Positions 58,143 through 64,000 of a DNA stretch of 64,000 nucleotides are shown one piece after another (within the stretch, counting starts at the first letter, position 1; each line of letters opens with the position of its first letter). The DNA is from Hsuehochloa calcarea (lineage: Eukaryota; Streptophyta; Magnoliopsida; Poales; Poaceae). Both the position numbers and the translations under genes were made by a program. The notes beneath the pieces are model-generated. The model saw only the letters and a list, made by a program, of their open reading frames with translations, made no database searches and had not been told where the DNA came from. Where the stretch lies: NCBI GenBank assembly GCA_036346395.1, contig CM070599.1, positions 29,875,232 through 29,939,231 of the forward strand. The letters are read 5' to 3'.

Positions 58143-58674
58143 TAGGGATGTCAATTGTGCCCAATTACCCGTGTGCCCGTGGGCGAATACTCTAATGGAG
58201 GCGGGTATGGGCGTCCTTCTTTGCCCACGGGCATGAAAATAGGCACAATTCCTTGCCCAACGGGTAAACGGGCGTGAGCATGGGTAATCTCCACCTGTAC
58301 CCGCTTCGCCGATTATCCGTAACCTACCCGCTTGTGTAAGGAACTATATTAGTTTGTATTTTTATTTTATTTATTGAACTTGATTAGTAAACTTGTCAAA
58401 CATGATATGTTGAATGTGTGATGCACCATTGATGTGTGAATTATGATGAACTTGATGTATGCATTGCTCACGGGTAACGAGCATGTTTGCGGGTGATGGG
58501 TACCCGCGGTCGGCGATGCATTATTCGCAGGTAAACGGGTATGCCCACGGGCGACGAGCATGGGCGAGATTTTTCGCAATCGTCCTTCGCGGGTATGCCG
58601 TGGGGAATTAGGGGTCGCGGGCATAGGTATGGGCGAGCACTACCCATACCCGACGCGCCCAATTGCCATCCCTA
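58143..58674. mobile_element. hAT-type MITE with 8-bp duplication
   Basis: Begins TAGGGATGTCAATTGTGCCC and ends with the complement of TAGGGATGGCAATTGGGCGC. The eight bases GTGTCGGT lie on both sides (58135-58142 and 58675-58682). An 8-bp duplication with TAGGGATG ends marks a non-autonomous hAT element. Its 532 bp have no coding capacity and are full of CCCGTGGGC/GCCCACGGGC-type repeats. Confidence 0.88.
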
Positions 58675-58682
58675 GTGTCGGT

Positions 58683-59503
58683 TGTCGAACTTATGTAATA
58701 TGTATAAATTTATCGCTAGTTGAAGGCTTGAAGTGATGGTGGTATGGTTCAGTGTGTATGTTCCTTTCTATATGTGCGTACTATCCGCCTATATTATCCA
58801 TTTTCGATCCGAAACCGTCATGTATTCGTCCCGACAGTACCGTGTCTGAAACTTGAATAGTCTAAATTTGTATTCATATCCGGTCTTACCGTATCCGACT
58901 TTGAATCCAGGAAAAATATGGGTTGGGATATGATATGGACAATATCCGTCTGAATCCAACCCGATTGGACCCTAAGTCCAGCTGACTGGTGGGCTCCGGG
59001 TGTCAATCAGCCAGGCAAGCTGAACGGACTAGGCCCATTTGGATTTCTGTTATTTTATTTTCTGTTATATTTTAACTCTCTGTTGCATTTACATAAGCAC
59101 CCCTAGATTAATTTGATTTAAGATTAACTATGATAACAATAGAAAATAATTACCTGTTACACCATGTCAACTAGGAAAATTGCACAACATGCATCCTTAA
59201 GGTCTTGCATCATACTAGGAATTGTCATCCTTTTTATTTACTTGGAATCCACATGAATTACTACTACATTGCTTGTATTTAGCTTCCATCTTCACGAACG
59301 TTGATCGTTTGAGTGTCGTCAAGAGAAGTAGATGCCCCAACATCTGTAGGTATAGAAGGTACATTCCCTAGTCCGCCATGACCGACTCTATTTGCTAGCA
59401 TATGAAGGGAGAGTTTGTTGAAAAAGACGAGGGAATCGGTGTCGTTCCGTATGTCTTTAAATTGCTTGGCCAAGCTCCTTAATTCCCTTTTGGATGTGAT
59501 TCC
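58683..59503. other. Gypsy leader remnant, then unassigned sequence
   Basis: The first 60 bases continue the sequence interrupted by the MITE. A stretch with CATATCCGG and ATATCCGTC near 58870-58960 recalls other small DNA elements but has no clear ends. A 64-codon open frame on the - strand (59279-59473) has no known relative. Confidence 0.4.
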
Positions 59504-61084
59504 TGTGAGAACCCTAACTACTTAAGTTAAACTAAACAACGATAAGCAGTAAAATAAACTCATCAACAAAGTGATTAAAAACAAATCAAACACATAACAA
59601 GTCAATAATATTTGGATTACATTATTAGAGATAAATTACAATACAAATTATTACAACAATAATTCAACGTCAATATACTCAGAGTCGATTACAAAAATCC
59701 ATTGCAATCAAAAGTAAAGCATTAGTACAAACTCATAATTTATTACAAGAATCTTTTACATCATATCAATATATAAATTACAACTTAAAGTACATTACAA
59801 AATAAAATAAAATCTTGCATGCATATCATCAAGCTTTTCCTTCCCATTGTCTGTCTTTCAGCCAATCGAATACCTTCCTCGGCCAATGCGAAACTCTGTC
59901 CACATTTCCATCGACCGTCAAAATCCAAAAGATCGAGAGCAGCCAAAAGCTATAAATCGGAGTTATAGTAAAGAAGGACGGCCGTCAGATTTCGTGAAGC
60001 TCATTGAGGTTCCCTGACTGACCTAGGTTAGTAGACCCCATCTCGCTTCAGTGGGTTTCATCACCCGACAGTTTTAGAAATTCGACACCGACTTACCTTA
60101 GCCGCATAAAATCCAAAAATGGTATCAGGAGCACCCTTTGGACCAAAGGTCCATGATCCCACGGTGGCATGAGAGGGAGGTATGGATAGGGCAAGGGCAA
60201 GATTGCCATGCACAAAGCAAGAGAGAGAGAGAGAGCACCAGAGAACACATCCATCATAAGCTTTCTCACCCACGAAGCCCTCATTCATTCACAAGAAAGC
60301 AAGTCAAAGCCTCACTTCACAGCCAAAGGCAAAAAACCCAAGCACAAGTTCAATGCCACCATAAACCACCACAAGCAGGCACTGCCAACACAAACCAACA
60401 CAAAGCATCCCTCCTTTCTCAAGCACAACCACAAGCCAAAGAAAGCCACTCATTGCCATCCCAAGATCAAGCAAAGGCCAGTAGCAGAGAGTAACCAGGC
60501 ATCACCGACCTTGCCACTTCCAACCAAACACAGAGAGCAACTGAAGAAGAGAGTCAAAGGAGTTGGGGGAAGACTGATGTAGGGGACGACAAGCGATGAC
60601 TAGAACCAACAACGACCACCAGGACCAAGCCGGACCGACAAGAACCGGAAGCAACCAAAGGGAACACCGGGAGCATCATCATCGCCTCCACGACCACCGC
60701 CAACCCGGCCAAGCGCTGCCATCCTCAACCCAACCCAAACAAGGTAGCCCACCATTTTGCCCACTGTCATGTTGTCCAAAAAGGAACCACCCATATGAAC
60801 ACAACAATACACAGAGAGAACATGCCCCAGTAATAATACCATCACCCATTCCATCACAGAGCAAGGGAGGGCAAGGGTAGAGGGAGTAGTATACCTCGGT
60901 AGCGTCGCTGCCAGCACAGCTACGTGCACTCGACAGCCTCGCACTCCCCGACGTGAGAGATGCCTTGAGCCGCGCCGTAGCTAGCCATAGTAGCCTACTC
61001 CATCACCTTCATCATGAATAAGCACACATCAAGATCGAGGTGGTGCTGAAAGATGACTGAGGCTAGCGGGGTGGTTACAAGCCG
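59504..61084 (+). repeat. LTR fragment starting TGTGAGAACCC
   Basis: Its layout parallels the solo LTR at 47260: an AT-rich start, then GGCCGTCAGATTT with CCCTGACTGACC (59980-60030, compare 47587-47640), then a long AC-rich part (60240-60880). Its 3' end is missing and LTR-like sequence of another type follows. A (GA)n tract lies near 60220-60235. Confidence 0.55.
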
Positions 61085-61465
61085 AGAAGACAAGGAACTG
61101 GAGCAGAAGCTACCGGTGATTAACATGACGGGTAGTGGTAAGGTGGACCGGGACTATGATTAGGAAGGAGTTGAGGTCTGAACTAGGCTCAGGGAGGATC
61201 TAAGGTCCTGAACGGTCAAGGAAGCCGAGTATAGTCACGATGAGACATGTGCTGCGCTAAGTGACTTGGTCCCAATTGCAAGTGAGGGATCCGAACGCGT
61301 GAGAAGCTTGGCGAGAAGTCATTGGGGCCACATGGATGATGACGGAGCATGGGAGATTATTCGAGGTGAAGGAATCGCCAAAGGTCAGTAGAGGGGCATT
61401 TTGGGAAATTGCTCTATACTAGAAAAGTGGGAACTGATGGTGTGCGAAACCACCTTTTTGGCCTT
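61085..61465 (+). repeat. Left part of an outer Sirevirus-like LTR fragment
   Basis: GAGGGGCATTTTGGGAAATT near 61392 aligns with GAAGGGGTATTTTGGTCATA near 28275 in the Sirevirus 3' LTR. The remainder is loosely similar. It continues after the solo LTR at 63231. Confidence 0.45.
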
Positions 61466-63230
61466 TGTGGATATCATGGGGATATGCTCCTAATCTTATG
61501 ATGATGTGACAATTGGCAATGACGTTAAAGGTTTGTCATTTCTCGTATTTTCGACAATGTTGGCATGTTGTCAGGTCTCAAGCGGTCGACCGGTAGGCGG
61601 CATCGACCGCCATAAGGCGATCGACCGCCACCCTTGGCGGTCGGACCAGCCAATTTCTAAAGGTGGTGTTTTGAGCTGGGCCAAAAATAGAGGCTGCAGG
61701 CAACAGAGGGGATTCTATTGCACTTGGTCTCATAATTTTTGGAGTCTCCAGTCAAAAGTTCTATTCGTTTAAAAATTTCAGTAGGTTTCGGAATTTCAGA
61801 GGCTGATTTTGGCTAAGTCCCAACTGGCGGTTAGACCGCCAACAGTGGCGCCGACCGGCCGAGGGCGGTCGACCACCCATCTTGGCCGTCGACCGGTTTT
61901 CACTTATATCGACGTTCTTCGTGGCGGCGATGTTTGGTTGTTAGGTCAAAGTCATGAGTTTCAGTGCATATATGTGGCATGATGCATGTTTTGACTAACA
62001 TGGGTATAGTTGTGAAGAACTTATTTCCGGATTCGTTTTGCTTGTCTATTGTTGTGCATGTTGCTTGGTGGTCAACGACGGTCAACGGCGAGAATGATCG
62101 GGACTGGGCTTGGAGAGCTGAGGTCCAGAACGATCGACGATGCCGGGTGAGGTCAATGAACTCAAGCGTGATGCAAGATGGACAAGGGTGACCTATTGGC
62201 CAACTTGAGGCGCAAGATGGCGTAAGATGAAGCTGATTAGGTCAAGAGGCGATAAAGACAGCGCTTTAAAAATGTGTGTGTGTGTGACCTGTTTGTTTTG
62301 GGCCTTAACGGGAGCCCAATTGAGTCAAACTTCTAGAAGGTTTAAGCCTCCACTATAAATAGAGAAGGGAGGTGGCTGCACCTCTCTTCGCCTCTTTTAT
62401 TGTTTGAAACTCTAATTTTGCTTAGGGAGAGGAGATGTGGAGATTAGGGTTTTAGAGAGTTTTGATTTGATTTTCGTGCTCTTGGATTGAGCTTTGTCCT
62501 CCACTCATAGAGTGGCTGTAAACCAAAATCATATCAAATCAATCCAAGGAAGGTTTGATCAAAGTTTTGTCTCCTTGATTTCCTTCTCTCTATTTGATGA
62601 TTTTGAGTCTTTCTTTGATCCATGAGTTTTTGCTTGATTTCTTCATGTTATCTAACTTGTTGTGACATGTGGGAACATATCTAGAATCATCTTGATCATC
62701 AATCACCCACGAGCAAGATTTTGGATCTAGTTTTCGTTTTGACTCGGTTTTGAACCTTCCTCCCCTCAAACGTAAAAGGATCGTAATTCTTCCAAGAATT
62801 TTCAAAATCTTCAATTGGAATAGGTTCCTGACATCATAGAGAAGGTGTGTTCCAAGTTTCATCGAGTTTGGAGTTGTAGATCAAAAGTTACATCTATTTG
62901 CAACTTCGTTTGTTGGGCTATTTGATCTGTTCTTCAAGCCGCGGTCAGATCGCCCAAGGTCACCGGTCCGACCGCCAGGGGTCAGCGGTCAGACCGCCAT
63001 TGACCTAGCGGTCCGACCACCCAGCACTGAGTTTTGTTTTCTAGCTTGTGTTGTTTTTCGTTGTTTTGCTTAGAGGGTTAAATTGGATTCAATACTAGTC
63101 TTCCGCTATACTGGTATATTGATCTTCATAACTTCCATAGCTATTTGAGTAAAACCTTATTGAATCTATTATTTGTGAAAAAGTGAGTGTGCCCCTATTC
63201 ACCCCCTCTAGTCGCCTTTTCGGTCCAACA
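61466..63230 (+). repeat. Sirevirus solo LTR with perfect GCCTT duplication
   Basis: Begins TGTGGATATCATGGGGATAT and ends CCTTTTCGGTCCAACA after CACCCCCTCTAG, the usual Sirevirus LTR end. GCCTT occurs at 61461-61465 and 63231-63235. At 1765 bp it gives the full length of the LTR that is truncated at 27356-29016. CTCCACTATAAATAG near 62349 is the TATA region. GGTCGACCG-type sequences near 61585-61650 replace GGTCAGACCG of the other copy. No internal sequence is present. Confidence 0.9.
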
Positions 63231-63470
63231 GCCTTAGAGAAACCGCGACGCAAGACAACGCAAGGAGATGCAGTTTAGGTCAAGAGAAGATGAAAACAAC
63301 GCTTTGAGAAGCGTGCATGAGTGAAACTCGTTTGTGTGTGGCCTTAACGGATACCCATTTGGTATGTCTCTAGAGCTAGCCTCCACTATAAAAGGGGGGT
63401 GTTGGTTGTGCACCTCTCAACACTTGTAGCATAGAAACCCAAATTTGGGATTTAGGGATAGGAGAGTGCA
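63231..63470 (+). repeat. Right part of the outer Sirevirus-like LTR fragment
   Basis: AAACCGCGACGCAAGAC.AC, CAGTTTAGGTCAAGAGAAGA and GCGTGCATGAGT match 28330-28410 of the Sirevirus 3' LTR. TCCACTATAAAAGGGG near 63382 is a TATA region. It ends where a gypsy polyprotein tail begins. Confidence 0.65.
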
Positions 63471-63818
63471 GTGGACATGCTAGGTGATGAGGACATCCTT
63501 TCTATAGATACAACTATGCCAACTCCACAACAAACTCAACAAACTGAAACTATGATACAAGGACCAATGACTAGAGCGCGAGCACGTCAACTTAACCATC
63601 AGGTGAATGCGTCCCTAAGTTTGCATACAAATATTTCAAAGAATGTCATACTACTTAATGTTTGTGATGATTTAATTATCCTTAGGAACCATGGGGAAGA
63701 ATCACGCGAGCTCAAGTGTAGAAGTGGAACCGTCAAGCGCAATCCAAGTCCTATTCGTGAGTTCAATTCAGATTCGGCCTTCGTAACAACGTCTACTTCA
63801 AACGGCCATAACTTTTAA
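63471..63818 (+). pseudogene. Gypsy polyprotein C-terminal tail
   Basis: An open frame of 115 codons with GPMTRARARQLNHQVNASLS and a later LRNHGEESRE. A TRARA..L..QVN block followed by a leucine-rich end is the known tail of some grass Ty3/gypsy polyproteins. The start ATG lies at the junction with LTR sequence, so this is a fragment. The 3' side to 64000 matches the LTR part at 57150-57350. Confidence 0.65.
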
Positions 63819-64000
63819 TCCAGAAGGCTTCTTGGGGGCCGTGAGTACTCGTTGGAAAGCTCTTGAAGTCTACTTTCAGATGGATCTGGTCTCACCTCCA
63901 AATTCCATTCGAGCAGATCAGAAACTGCAAAATAAGTCACGTCACTTTTTCAGTCCGAGTCAAAGTGGGCCGAGGGCCTTGTAACTTGGGCTATTTGGGC
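63819..64000 (+). repeat. Gypsy LTR/3' sequence running off the window
   Basis: GGAAAGCTCTTGAAGTCTAC and GGATCTGGTCTCACCTCCAA parallel GGAAAGCTAACGTCGAGATC and GGATCTAGCCTCACCTCCAA near 57290-57340. Confidence 0.6.

Noticed and set aside
60138..60582. Overlapping frames of 118 and 124 codons
   Set aside because: AC-rich, low-complexity sequence open in two frames; the same kind of stretch occurs in the related solo LTR at 47744-48238, so it is LTR sequence.
1..64000. CRISPR arrays, operons or bacterial-type defence systems
   Set aside because: The sequence is clearly plant nuclear DNA with introns and LTR elements; the regular stem-loop arrays belong to an LTR and have no spacer pattern.

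Overview
The window is nuclear DNA from a flowering plant, almost certainly a grass (Poaceae). The evidence is multi-exon genes with GT-AG introns, long nested LTR retrotransposons of the Sirevirus, Tat and Tekay types, MULE transposase remnants, and grass-like protein sequences. The genus cannot be fixed from the sequence. Two intact protein genes are visible: a plastid-type 3-isopropylmalate dehydrogenase (32168-35254, + strand, 11 exons, 405 residues) and an AKR4-type aldo-keto reductase (51367-53540, + strand, 4 exons, 330 residues). Everything else recognisable is transposable-element sequence or broken gene fragments.

Region 1-29016 is a nest of three LTR retrotransposons. The host is a Ty1/copia Sirevirus on the + strand, seen as 1-131, 13365-18075 and 27324-29016. 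A Ty3/gypsy Tat-type element (132-13359, + strand) interrupts its protease. A Ty3/gypsy chromovirus of Tekay/Del type (18076-27323, - strand, with chromodomain) sits in its 3' untranslated region. Target duplications (ATGAT; GAAA plus one imperfect base) and rejoining of the Sirevirus frame support this order. The Sirevirus 3' LTR is cut short and fused to a gypsy RNase H scrap.

Region 29017-41500 holds a two-exon fragment of the TFIIH subunit TFB2, the isopropylmalate dehydrogenase gene, and a truncated PRAF-type (RCC1/FYVE) pseudogene on the - strand. It also holds a MULE transposase tail and an LTR-like block. Region 41500-47259 carries a MULE on the - strand whose transposase lacks its catalytic core, several local tandem duplications, and a complete 698-bp TRIM (miniature LTR element) with a perfect 5-bp target duplication.

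Region 47260-51001 is a 3.7-kb solo LTR with a perfect TTCAA duplication. The aldo-keto reductase follows. Region 53709-56745 looks like a Helitron: a Helitron-like 3' terminus followed by same-strand fragments of an RRP6-like exosome nuclease and cytosolic glucose-6-phosphate isomerase, introns and 5' leader included. From 56747 to the end are a lone CACTA end, a gypsy LTR with primer-binding site interrupted by a hAT-type MITE (8-bp duplication), an LTR fragment, a 1.77-kb Sirevirus solo LTR (GCCTT duplication), and a gypsy polyprotein tail.

Many element frames are broken by tiny indels clustered at CAG, CTG and CCG sites, often turning CHG into CG, while the two genes are clean. This suggests base-calling error at methylated CHG sites rather than true decay, so the stops and frameshifts reported in the elements should be read with care.
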